NCBI RefSeq assembly: GCF_028551275.1
Contig: NZ_CP117025.1
Coordinates: forward strand, 1,297,501-1,361,500
DNA: 64,000 nt
Source: Sphingomonas hankookensis
Lineage (GTDB): Bacteria; Pseudomonadota; Alphaproteobacteria; Sphingomonadales; Sphingomonadaceae
Direction of reading: 5' to 3'
Below, piece after piece: positions 9,224 through 17,691 of this stretch. The translations under genes and the position numbers were made by a program. Each line of letters starts with the position of its first letter. Position 1 is the stretch's first letter. Below the pieces are notes generated by a model, which had not been told where the DNA came from, ran no database searches, and saw nothing but the letters and a program-made list of their open reading frames with translations.

Positions 9224-11731
9224 ATGACCGCCATCCAGCTGACCGCGCCGCTTCACGGGTGGGCGGCCGCGCTCGACGATGTGCCCGATGCAGTGTTCGC
9301 GGGACGCATGCTGGGCGACGGTGCGGCGATCGATCCGCTGGGCACCACGCTGCATGCGCCCTGCGATGGACAGGTGCTGACGCTGCACGCCGGCGGCCAT
9401 GCCATCACCCTGCGCGGGGAGGGCGGGGTCGAGCTGCTGATGCATATCGGCATCGACACCGTGCAGCTGGGCGGCAGCGGCTTTACCGCGAAGGTCGCGG
9501 TCGGCGACATGGTGACGCGCGGCCAGCCGCTGATCGACTTCGACCTCGACGCCTTGGTGCAGGCCGCGCCGTCGCTGATGACGCCGATCATCGTCACCAA
9601 TGGCGACGCGTTCCGGATCGTCGATCGCACCGGGGGCCGCGCGGTCGCGGTCGGCGATCCGCTGCTGACGCTGGAGCCGCTGGGTGCGGTAGCGGTCGAT
9701 ACGCAGGCGTCGGGCGGCGAGCGGGTCGTCGCCGATGTCCGCGTGCCGCTGGCACACGGCATCCATGCCCGCCCGGCCGCGCGGATCGGCGAGGTCGCGA
9801 AGGGCTTCGCCGCGACCTGCTGGCTGGCGAAGAACGGCACGGAGGCCCGGACATCGGGCGCGGTCGGCCTGCTGGGCCTCGGCATCCGCCATGGCGATAC
9901 GATCAGCGTCATCGCCAGCGGACCGGATGCGGCACAGGCGGTGACCGCGCTGGTCGACCTGATCGAGGGCGGCATGGGCGAGGGCGTGGGCGAAGTGCCC
10001 GCCGCACCGATCGCCGCCCCGCCGCCCGCCCAGCCCGTCGACCTGCCAGAGGGGCAGCTGGCCGGAACGCTCGCCGCGCCGGGCTTCGCCATCGGCACAG
10101 CGCGCTGGCTGCGCGTCGCCGACATTGCCGTGCCGGTCGACGGACAGGGGCCGGGCGTGGAGGCTGCGCGGCTCGACAGCGCGCTGGCGGCGGTGCGCGA
10201 CCGGTTATCGGCGGAGGACGGCACGCATGCGGGCGCGACGATCCGTGCGGCGCATATCGCGTTCCTCGACGATCCCGAACTGCGCAAGGCCGCCGACCGC
10301 GACGTGGGCGCCGGGCGCGACGCCGGCCACGCATGGCGACAGGCGACCCGCGCACAGGCCGAGGTGCTGCGTAGCCTCGGCGATGCGCGGCTGGCCGAAC
10401 GGGCCGACGATCTGCTCGACCTCGAACGGCAGGTGCTGCGCGAACTGACCGGGGCGGCGGACGATGCGTTGGCGTTCGCGCCGGGCACGATCCTGCTCGC
10501 CGACGACCTTTTGCCGTCGCAGGTGATGGCGCTCGATCCCGCCTGCGTGGTCGGCCTGGTGGTCGAGCGGGGCGGCCCGACCTCCCATGTTGCGATCCTT
10601 GCGGCGACGATGGGCCTGCCCGCGCTGGTCGCGGTGGGTGCGCCGCTGAACGAGGTGGCGGACGGGGCGACGCTGATCCTAGATGCCGACAATGGCGTCC
10701 TGCACGTCGCACCCGACGACGCGACGCTGGCGGAGGCGCGGACGCGGATGGAGCGCCGCGCCGCCGATCGCGCCGCCGCGCTCGCCCAGGCGGCCGAGCA
10801 TTGCGTCACCGCCGATGGCGTCCGCATCGAAGCCTTTGCCAATCTGGGATCGGTCGAGGATGCGGTCGTCGCCATGGCGAACGGCGCGGAAGGATCGGGG
10901 CTGCTGCGCACCGAATTCCTGTTTCTCGAGCGCGATACCGCCCCCGACGCCGCCGAACAGGCCGCACTCTATGGCAACATCGCCGCCACACTGGAGGGGC
11001 GGCCGCTGATCGTGCGGCTGCTCGACGTCGGCGGCGACAAGCCGGCCTCCTATCTGCCGATCGCGCCGGAGGAAAATCCGGCGCTCGGCCTGCGCGGCAT
11101 CCGCGTCGCGTTGGCCATGCCGGACATCCTTGAGGCACAGCTGCGCGGCATCCTGTCGGTGCAGCCGGTCGGGCAATGCCGGATCATGGTGCCGATGGTC
11201 GCCAGCGTCGACGAGATTACCGCCGTCCGTGCGGTCGTCGACCGGCTGCGCGTCGAGATGGACATTACGGAGCGGGTCGAGGTCGGCATCATGGTCGAAA
11301 CCCCGGCGGCGGCGGTCACGTCGGCGACGTTGGCCGCCCATGCCGATTTCCTGTCGATCGGCACCAACGACCTGACCCAATATGCGCTGGCCATGGATCG
11401 CGGCAATCCGGCGGTCGCCGGCGGTGTCGACGGCCTCCACCCGGCGGTGCTGCAACTGATCGCGCATACGACCGACGGGGCGAAGCGTCACGGCCGCTGG
11501 GTCGGTGTCTGCGGCGGGCTTGCCTCCGACCGGTTGGCGGTGCCGTTGCTGATCGGCCTCGGCATCACCGAATTGTCGGCTTCCCCGCGCTTCGTCCCCG
11601 AATTGAAGGCGCTGGTCCGCCGGCTCGATACCGCCGCCTGCCACCGCCTTGCCCTCCGCGCGCTGGCGGCATCGTCGCCGCGTGAGGTCCGCGCCATGGC
11701 CCGCGAATTTTGTCAGGAGCTTGCCGCATGA
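9224..11731 (+). CDS. nagF: PTS fusion protein IIA-HPr-EI
   Basis: Multiphosphoryl-transfer protein (835 residues) carrying phosphate from PEP to the GlcNAc permease. The IIA(Glc)-like domain (about 1-155) has the phosphorylation site His74 in LLMHIGIDTV. The HPr domain (about 168-250) has His181 in GIHARPAARIG. Enzyme I (about 275-835) has the active His455 in GGPTSHVAIL, then RTEFLFLERD and GTNDLTQYALAMDRGN. The start is taken as ATG 9224 because AGGGGG lies about six bases upstream; TTG at 9221 is the in-frame alternative. All general and sugar-specific soluble PTS functions are in one chain. The stop overlaps the nagE start (ATGA). Confidence 0.95.
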   Translation: MTAIQLTAPLHGWAAALDDVPDAVFAGRMLGDGAAIDPLGTTLHAPCDGQVLTLHAGGHAITLRGEGGVELLMHIGIDTVQLGGSGFTAKVAVGDMVTRGQPLIDFDLDALVQAAPSLMTPIIVTNGDAFRIVDRTGGRAVAVGDPLLTLEPLGAVAVDTQASGGERVVADVRVPLAHGIHARPAARIGEVAKGFAATCWLAKNGTEARTSGAVGLLGLGIRHGDTISVIASGPDAAQAVTALVDLIEGGMGEGVGEVPAAPIAAPPPAQPVDLPEGQLAGTLAAPGFAIGTARWLRVADIAVPVDGQGPGVEAARLDSALAAVRDRLSAEDGTHAGATIRAAHIAFLDDPELRKAADRDVGAGRDAGHAWRQATRAQAEVLRSLGDARLAERADDLLDLERQVLRELTGAADDALAFAPGTILLADDLLPSQVMALDPACVVGLVVERGGPTSHVAILAATMGLPALVAVGAPLNEVADGATLILDADNGVLHVAPDDATLAEARTRMERRAADRAAALAQAAEHCVTADGVRIEAFANLGSVEDAVVAMANGAEGSGLLRTEFLFLERDTAPDAAEQAALYGNIAATLEGRPLIVRLLDVGGDKPASYLPIAPEENPALGLRGIRVALAMPDILEAQLRGILSVQPVGQCRIMVPMVASVDEITAVRAVVDRLRVEMDITERVEVGIMVETPAAAVTSATLAAHADFLSIGTNDLTQYALAMDRGNPAVAGGVDGLHPAVLQLIAHTTDGAKRHGRWVGVCGGLASDRLAVPLLIGLGITELSASPRFVPELKALVRRLDTAACHRLALRALAASSPREVRAMAREFCQELAA

Positions 11732-13401
11732 GGTCCGTCGTCGAAGCGTTGCAACCCATCGGCCGCGCGCTGATGCTGCCGATCGCGGTCCTGCCGGTGG
11801 CGGGGCTGCTGCTGCGGCTGGGCCAGCCCGACCTGCTCGACATCGGCCTGCTTGCGGCGGCGGGCGATGCGCTCTTCAACAATCTGGGGCTGTTGTTCGC
11901 GATCGGCGTCGCTTGCGGCATCGCGCGCGACGGCAACGGCGCGGCGTGTCTTGCCGGGGTCGTCTGCTATCTGGTCGTCAAGAATGGCGGGCCGGTGTTC
12001 CTGACCGTGCCGCCGGAGATCACGCGCGGCTTCGACGAAGCGACCGCCGCGACCCTGTCCGCGGCGTGGAAGGTAAAGGCCTTCGCCAAGCTCGACGTGC
12101 CGATCGGCATCGTCTCCGGCCTGATCGGCGGCAGTTTCTACAACCGGTTCGCGACGATCAAGGTGCCGGAATATCTCGCCTTCTTCGGCGGTCGCCGTTT
12201 CGTGCCGATCGTCAGCGGGCTGGCCGGCATCGCCATCGCCGTGCTGGTGGGGCTGAGCTTTGCGGGGATCAGCGCGGCGCTCGACCTGACCAGTCGCGCC
12301 CTGGTGGCATCGGGCAGCATCGGGCTGTTCGGGTTCGGCCTGCTCAACCGGCTGCTGCTGGTGACCGGGCTGCACCATATCCTCAACAATGTCGCATGGT
12401 TCGTACTGGGCGACTTCAACGGCACCACCGGCGACCTGCGGCGCTTCTTTGCCGGCGACCCCAATGCCGGTGCGTTCATGGCCGGGTTTTTCCCGATCAT
12501 GATGTTCGGCCTGCCCGCCGCATGCCTCGCCATGTACCGCTCGGCATTGCCCGACCGGCGCAAGGCGGTGGGCGGCATGCTGCTCAGCCTAGCGTTAACA
12601 AGTTTCCTGACCGGTGTGACTGAGCCGATCGAATTCTCCTTCATGTTCCTCGCCCCCGTGCTCTACGCGATCCATGCGGTGCTGACCGGCGTGTCGATGG
12701 CGGTGATGGATGCGCTGGGCGTGCGGCTGGGCTTCGGCTTTTCGGCCGGGCTGTTCGACTATGTGCTGAATTATGGAAAGGCGACGCAGCCGCTGCTGCT
12801 GCTGCCGATCGGCGCGGTCTATTTCGCGGTCTATTATGGCGTGTTCCGCTTCTTCATCGTCCGGTTCGACCTGAAGACGCCGGGGCGTGACGCCAGCGCC
12901 GCGCCGATGGGCGGGGCGCCGGCCGAGGGGGGCGTTCGGGGACGGGCGTTCCTGGCGGCACTGGGCGGCAGCGCGAACCTCGCCAGCATCGGCGCCTGCA
13001 CGACGCGGCTGCGACTGGTGGTCGCCGATCAGGCATTGGTCGACGAAGCTGCGCTCAAGTCGCTCGGCGCGATGGGCGTGATCCGACCGTCGGACCGGGC
13101 GGTGCAGGTGATCGTCGGCCCGATCGCCGATCAGGTGGCGGAGGAAATCCGCGCGGCCGGGGCGGGCGCGCCGATGGCTGCCGTCGCTTTCCCGTCTTCC
13201 GAATCGGCGGGGGCCACGGCCGACCTGCCGCCGGCGCTCGTCGCCGCATTGGGCGGGGCAGGGGCGATCCGCGAAGCCCGGACGCTGGCCGGCCGGGTAC
13301 GCGTCGAACTGCGGGACGCACGCCCGGTCGATGTCGCGACCCTGCCGGGGGTGCGCGGCGCGGCGCAGTTGACCCCGACCACGCTGCACCTGCTGGTTTG
13401 A
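11728..13401 (+). CDS. nagE: PTS GlcNAc permease IIC-IIB, with degenerate second IIB
   Basis: Inner-membrane permease (557 residues) that imports and phosphorylates GlcNAc. ATG 11728 overlaps the preceding stop and has AGGAG at 11714-11718, so longer upstream starts are rejected. The IIC domain occupies about 1-385 with multiple membrane segments, GLHHILNN and the signature LTGVTEPIEFSFMFL. A IIB domain follows with the phosphorylatable Cys424 in GACTTRLR. The last ~60 residues (ALGGAGAIREARTL through TPTTLHLLV) align by eye with the IIB domain just before them but lack its cysteine, so they look like a decayed IIB duplicate. Phosphate is supplied by the IIA-HPr-EI fusion. Confidence 0.93.
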   Translation: MRSVVEALQPIGRALMLPIAVLPVAGLLLRLGQPDLLDIGLLAAAGDALFNNLGLLFAIGVACGIARDGNGAACLAGVVCYLVVKNGGPVFLTVPPEITRGFDEATAATLSAAWKVKAFAKLDVPIGIVSGLIGGSFYNRFATIKVPEYLAFFGGRRFVPIVSGLAGIAIAVLVGLSFAGISAALDLTSRALVASGSIGLFGFGLLNRLLLVTGLHHILNNVAWFVLGDFNGTTGDLRRFFAGDPNAGAFMAGFFPIMMFGLPAACLAMYRSALPDRRKAVGGMLLSLALTSFLTGVTEPIEFSFMFLAPVLYAIHAVLTGVSMAVMDALGVRLGFGFSAGLFDYVLNYGKATQPLLLLPIGAVYFAVYYGVFRFFIVRFDLKTPGRDASAAPMGGAPAEGGVRGRAFLAALGGSANLASIGACTTRLRLVVADQALVDEAALKSLGAMGVIRPSDRAVQVIVGPIADQVAEEIRAAGAGAPMAAVAFPSSESAGATADLPPALVAALGGAGAIREARTLAGRVRVELRDARPVDVATLPGVRGAAQLTPTTLHLLV

Positions 13402-13408
13402 GAACGTT

Positions 13409-13438
13409 CCCGGTGTGTTGCTCAAATAGCACGCCGGG
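13409..13438 (+). terminator. stem-loop after nagE (weak terminator)
   Basis: CCCGGTGTG at 13409-13417 pairs with CACGCCGGG at 13430-13438 (eight Watson-Crick pairs and one G-U) around a 12-base loop. No T run follows, so it may be a transcript-stabilising or attenuating hairpin between the nag genes and the second TonB receptor rather than a full terminator. Confidence 0.45.
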
Positions 13439-13565
13439 CAAGCAATACGATCGGCATGGATGAAAAACGGTTTCAGATGATATTGACCTGACTGCTCGCT
13501 GGCGGAAAACTGTCTCACAGGTGAAATAATCGCGCCTTGTGACGCGGCACCGACAGGGGGACTAC

Positions 13566-16500
13566 ATGAAGCCGATCACCATGCTGCTGACGACATCGTG
13601 TCTCGCGACCATGCTGGCGGGAACCGCCCATGCCCAGGTCGTGCCGGTCGAGGCGCTGCCCGACACCAACGCCGCATCTACCACGACCGACGAGGATGCG
13701 GACAAGGCGATCGTCGTCACCGGCACGCGCATCGTGCGCCCGAACAACAAATCGGCTGCGCCGATCGCCACCGTCACGTCGCAGGAGATCCAGGCGCAGG
13801 GCGCGACCACGATCGAGGAGGTGCTGAACCGCCTGCCGCAGGTCGCGCCGAACGCCGAACAGAATTATGCGGAATCGAGCGGCCGCCAGCGGATCAAGCT
13901 GCGCAGCCTCGGCTTCGAACGCACGCTGACGCTGGTCGACGGCCTGCGCCTCGGCATCCAGAACGGCATGGACGTCGGCATCATCCCGGCCTCGCTGGTC
14001 GAACGGATCGACGTGCTGAGCGGTGGTGCGTCGTCGGTCTACGGGTCGGACGCGGTGTCGGGCGTCGTCAATTTCATCCTGAAAAAGAATTTCGACGGGG
14101 TGGAATTGAACGGCAATTACAGCTTCTACAACCACCAGAACCGCGAAAACCCGGTGACCGACGCGGCGCGTCGCGCCTTTTTCCAGACGCCGCTCGGCAT
14201 GACGAACGACGGCGCCCGGATGGACGTCACGATGACGGCGGGCAAGTCGTTCCTCGACAACCGCGTCAACCTTACCGGCTTCTTCAGCTACCGCCAGTCG
14301 GACCTGCTGCCGCAGGGCGCACGGTCGTGGTCGGCATGCGAAGTGACCCAGCCGACCAAGGACTCGGCGCTCACCTGCACGCGCAGCCAGTATACGCAGG
14401 TCGGCACGATCATTCCCGGCAGCGGGGCGAATGCGGGGCGGGTGCTGGTCAACAATCCTAACGGGTCGGGCAATCTTATTCCCTGGGGATCGGTCGCCGG
14501 GGCGGCCGCCAATCCATTCGACGAATTCGCCGCGCAGCGTGAGTTCAACCGCATCAACGCCGGCGGCTTCCTGACGATCGACCTGTCGGAGGCGGCCGAA
14601 ATCTATTCGACCTTCCTCGCCTATCGCGACCGGTCGCAGAACCCGACGCCGCTGCGCGTCTATCCCTCGGGCATCTACGGTTCGACGCCCTATCAGGTGA
14701 ATTGCAACAACCCGTTCCTGTCGGCGTCGCAGGGGCAGACCCTGTGCGGCGGCGCGGCCGGCACCAACACGCTGGTGCCGTTCAACCTGCTCTATCGCTT
14801 CGACGGACTGCCGCCGGCGTACAACAAGTTCGAGAACCTCGGCTACCGCGTCACCGGCGGCATTCGCGGCAAGGTGCTGAAGGCGTGGAACTACGACATT
14901 GCCGGCGTCTATTCCGCCAACCGGTCGACCGACAGCTACCCGCCCTTCCCGAACGAGGACCGGCTGCGCCAGTCGCTGATCGTCGATAACGTGGGCGGCG
15001 TGCCGACCTGCCGGACCGGGGGCGCCGCCTGCGTGCCGTTCAACCCGTTCCGGCCGTACAACAACGCCGCAGCCTTCGTCGATTCGGTCTATGAAAGCGT
15101 CGACGGTCGCCAGATCAGCAAGCCCAGCATGTGGCAGGTGCTCGGCACGGTGTCGGGCGATCTCGGCGAATATGGCATCAAGTCGCCGTTCGCCGATCAG
15201 GGGGTGGCGATCGCCGCCGGCGTCGAGTTCCGCGCCGAACGCTTCATCTCGACCGCCGATGCGCAGTTCCGCCTGACCAATGGCGGCACCGACGCGCGCT
15301 TCACCCAGAATGTCGTCGAAGGCAACGTCGAAGCGCAGCTGCCGCTGGTCGAGGACCAGAGCTGGACCCAATTGCTGCAGGTCAACCTCGGCTATCGCAA
15401 GTCGAAGTACAACCGGCTCGACGGCGCGTTCGACACGTGGAAGGTCGAGGGCCTGTGGGCGCCGATCGACGACATCACCCTGCGCGGATCGATCAACAAG
15501 GCGCAGGCCGCGCCGTCGCTGATCCAGGCGGTGCAGGCGAGCAACATCAACTATGTGACGGTCGGATCGCGCAACGATCCGTGCGCCACCACCCCCGATC
15601 CGCAGAATCCGGGTCGCTTCCTGGCGCCGACCGCCAGCATCGAAGCGTGCCGTGCGACCGGCCTGCCCGACAATCTGTACGGCAGCCAGACGCTGAACTG
15701 CCCGGACGCGCTGTGCACGATCCGCAACGGCGGGTTCAACCTGACGCCGGAAACCGCGTACACCAAGACGTTCGGCGTCGTGCTGCGTCCGCGCTTCCTG
15801 CCGGGGCTGACCGTCTCGATCGACCGGTTCCTGATCGATCTGAACGATTCGATCAGCTATTTCAGCGCGGGCGATTTCGTGAACGGCTGCGTACAGACGC
15901 AGAACCCCTATTATTGCCGCGGCATCGTGCGCAATCCGGGCAGCTACACGCTGTTCAGTCCGGCGGCGAGCAACCCGACGACCGGGTTCATCATCCAGGG
16001 CACCAGCAACGGGTATAAGAGCGACTCGCACGGCTGGGATTTCCAGGGGCAGTATGCGCTGAACCTCGACACGGCCGGACGGCTCGACCTGAGCTTCAAC
16101 GGGACGCTGATGACGTCGATCGGCAGCCAGGAATCGCCGACCGTCACCGCACGCCAGTGCGTCGGCTATTATGGTCCGTTCTGCGGCGAAGGCTTCCCGA
16201 AATGGGTGCACGGCCTGCGCACGACCTGGTCGACGCAGGACAATGTCGTGAACATCTCGCTCAACTGGCGCCATCAGGGGCCGATGACGATCACGTTCAA
16301 TGCGGACGCGGACACCGGCATTCCGTACGGCCCGGCGAACCGTCGTTCGACCTACAACCGGATCGAGGCCTATGATTATTTCGATCTGGCGACGACGTTC
16401 AACGTGGCCAAGCGCTTCGTCCTGCGCCTCGCGGTCAACAACCTGTTCGACCGCGATCCGCCGCTGATCCCGAACTCGCGGTCGGAGCTGGGGCTGCTGC

Positions 16501-16571
16501 GCAACAACACGGTGTTCCGCTACGACCTGCTGGGTCGTCAGATCGTGGCCGGCGCGACCGTCCGCTTCTGA
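13566..16571 (+). CDS. TonB-dependent receptor (second, cysteine-rich loops)
   Basis: Outer-membrane transporter of 1001 residues. The ATG at 13566 follows ACAGGGGG and directly begins a signal peptide (MKPITMLLTTSCLATMLAG to AHAQ); the GTG at 13539 is rejected. A TonB-box-like IVVTGTRI is followed by a plug domain with IEEVLNRLPQVAP, ERIDVLSGGASSVYGSDAV and GVVNFILKK. The barrel ends GATVRF, the usual terminal aromatic. Seven closely spaced cysteine pairs (for example CEV...LTC, CRTGGAAC, CPDALC, CVGYYGPFC) probably lock extracellular loops by disulfides. It lies 164 bases after nagE and before a terminator, so it is likely part of the same regulon but recognises a different glycan from the first receptor. 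Confidence 0.9.
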   Translation: MKPITMLLTTSCLATMLAGTAHAQVVPVEALPDTNAASTTTDEDADKAIVVTGTRIVRPNNKSAAPIATVTSQEIQAQGATTIEEVLNRLPQVAPNAEQNYAESSGRQRIKLRSLGFERTLTLVDGLRLGIQNGMDVGIIPASLVERIDVLSGGASSVYGSDAVSGVVNFILKKNFDGVELNGNYSFYNHQNRENPVTDAARRAFFQTPLGMTNDGARMDVTMTAGKSFLDNRVNLTGFFSYRQSDLLPQGARSWSACEVTQPTKDSALTCTRSQYTQVGTIIPGSGANAGRVLVNNPNGSGNLIPWGSVAGAAANPFDEFAAQREFNRINAGGFLTIDLSEAAEIYSTFLAYRDRSQNPTPLRVYPSGIYGSTPYQVNCNNPFLSASQGQTLCGGAAGTNTLVPFNLLYRFDGLPPAYNKFENLGYRVTGGIRGKVLKAWNYDIAGVYSANRSTDSYPPFPNEDRLRQSLIVDNVGGVPTCRTGGAACVPFNPFRPYNNAAAFVDSVYESVDGRQISKPSMWQVLGTVSGDLGEYGIKSPFADQGVAIAAGVEFRAERFISTADAQFRLTNGGTDARFTQNVVEGNVEAQLPLVEDQSWTQLLQVNLGYRKSKYNRLDGAFDTWKVEGLWAPIDDITLRGSINKAQAAPSLIQAVQASNINYVTVGSRNDPCATTPDPQNPGRFLAPTASIEACRATGLPDNLYGSQTLNCPDALCTIRNGGFNLTPETAYTKTFGVVLRPRFLPGLTVSIDRFLIDLNDSISYFSAGDFVNGCVQTQNPYYCRGIVRNPGSYTLFSPAASNPTTGFIIQGTSNGYKSDSHGWDFQGQYALNLDTAGRLDLSFNGTLMTSIGSQESPTVTARQCVGYYGPFCGEGFPKWVHGLRTTWSTQDNVVNISLNWRHQGPMTITFNADADTGIPYGPANRRSTYNRIEAYDYFDLATTFNVAKRFVLRLAVNNLFDRDPPLIPNSRSELGLLRNNTVFRYDLLGRQIVAGATVRF

Positions 16572-16595
16572 TCCCGGCGAACGGACAGGAAAATA

Positions 16596-16627
16596 GGCCC
16601 GCTCCCATGATGGGGGCGGGCCGTTTT
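16596..16627 (+). terminator. bidirectional terminator between convergent genes
   Basis: An 11-bp stem (GGCCCGCTCCC at 16596-16606 with GGGGGCGGGCC at 16612-16622, one G-U) with a five-base loop is followed by TTTT. The opposite strand also has a T-rich flank. It lies between the TonB receptor stop (16571) and the glycosylasparaginase stop (16632), so it can end both transcripts. Confidence 0.85.
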
Positions 16628-16631
16628 CGGT

Positions 16632-17627
16632 TCAGCCCTTTCGCAGGCTGGCCGATGGCAGCACGGTGCTGCGCCCGTCGTCGCCGGTGACGGCATAGGT
16701 GAAGCCGGGCAGGATCGCGAAGGCGCCGACCTGTCCGTTCCGGTCCATCGCAAGGAAGCCGACCTGTACCCCGTCGAGCGCCGACCCGCGTAAGCGGGCG
16801 ATATGCTCGACTGCCTCGCGACACGCGTTCATCGGCGTCATGCCCGCGCGCAGCGACGATACGACGCGGGCGGTGCCGGCGATACGGGTGACTTCCTCAC
16901 CCAGGCCGGTGGCGGTGGCTGCACCCACGCCCGCCTCGACGAACAGGCCGCTGCCGACCTGCGGGGAATCACCCACCCGGCCGTGCAGCTTGAACGCCAT
17001 GCCCGATGTCGTGCAGGCACCCGCCAGCTCGCCGTTTGGCGCGCGGGCGATCATGCCGATCGTGTCATGGTCGAGCGGCCCGCCCAGCGGCGCGCGCGCA
17101 TTCTCGCTATTGGCGACGGGCTGGTATTTCGATGTCTTCAGCCATTTGCGCCATTCGGCCTCGGCCTCCGGCGTCAGCAGCTTTTCGGCGGTGAAGCCAT
17201 TGGCCAGCGCGAACTGCCGTGCGCCGTCCCCGACCAGGAAGGTGTGCGGCGTGCGCTCCATTACCGCGCGCGCGACCGAGATCGGGTGGGCGATGTCCTC
17301 CATCGCCGCGACCGCGCCGACATGGCCCTTGTCGTCCATGATGACCGCGTCCAGCGTCACCCGGCCGTCGCGGTCGGGATAGCCACCCTTGCCGACCGAA
17401 TGGTTGGTCAGGTCGGCCTCGGGCACTTTCGCGCCGGCCTCCAGCGCGTCGATCAGGCTGCCGCCGCTCCTGAACCGCGCGACCGCCGCATCGTTGGCGG
17501 CGGCGCCGAAGTCCCAGGTCGAGGCGACCCGCAGCGTCGAGGTCGCGCGGGGCTGCGCGGGCAGGCGGGCCGCGCCGGTCGCGGCGGCGAGGCCGGCGAT
17601 GGCGGTGCGGCGGGTGATGGTCGGCAT
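16632..17627 (-). CDS. N4-(beta-N-acetylglucosaminyl)-L-asparaginase (glycosylasparaginase)
   Basis: Ntn-hydrolase of 331 residues that cleaves the GlcNAc-Asn bond left after N-glycoprotein degradation. ATG 17627 has AGAGGG seven bases upstream. The N-terminus TRRTAIAGLAAATGAA is a twin-arginine-type signal, suggesting periplasmic action. Autoproteolysis should occur before Thr189 in DHDTIGMIA; downstream GACTTSGMAFKLHGRVGDSP and GAATATGLGEE match the flavobacterial and human glycosylasparaginase family closely. Its position beside GlcNAc catabolism, hexosaminidase and beta-mannosidase genes supports this over a plain isoaspartyl peptidase. It is convergent to the receptor gene and 65 bases after hemW on the same strand. 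Confidence 0.85.
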   Translation of the reverse strand: MPTITRRTAIAGLAAATGAARLPAQPRATSTLRVASTWDFGAAANDAAVARFRSGGSLIDALEAGAKVPEADLTNHSVGKGGYPDRDGRVTLDAVIMDDKGHVGAVAAMEDIAHPISVARAVMERTPHTFLVGDGARQFALANGFTAEKLLTPEAEAEWRKWLKTSKYQPVANSENARAPLGGPLDHDTIGMIARAPNGELAGACTTSGMAFKLHGRVGDSPQVGSGLFVEAGVGAATATGLGEEVTRIAGTARVVSSLRAGMTPMNACREAVEHIARLRGSALDGVQVGFLAMDRNGQVGAFAILPGFTYAVTGDDGRSTVLPSASLRKG

Positions 17628-17691
17628 GAAGCGCCCTCTTTTCACTGGTGATGCGCGGTTGTGCGCACTCCCGGCGAAACGGGCAAGGGGA

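Noticed and set aside
13483..13511. TTGACC with AAAACT as a sigma-70 promoter for the second receptor
   Set aside because: The -10 box is poor and such matches are expected by chance, so it was not listed as a feature.
13539..13565. GTG start for the second TonB receptor
   Set aside because: It would place ten residues before a clean signal peptide that starts at ATG 13566 with its own ribosome-binding site.
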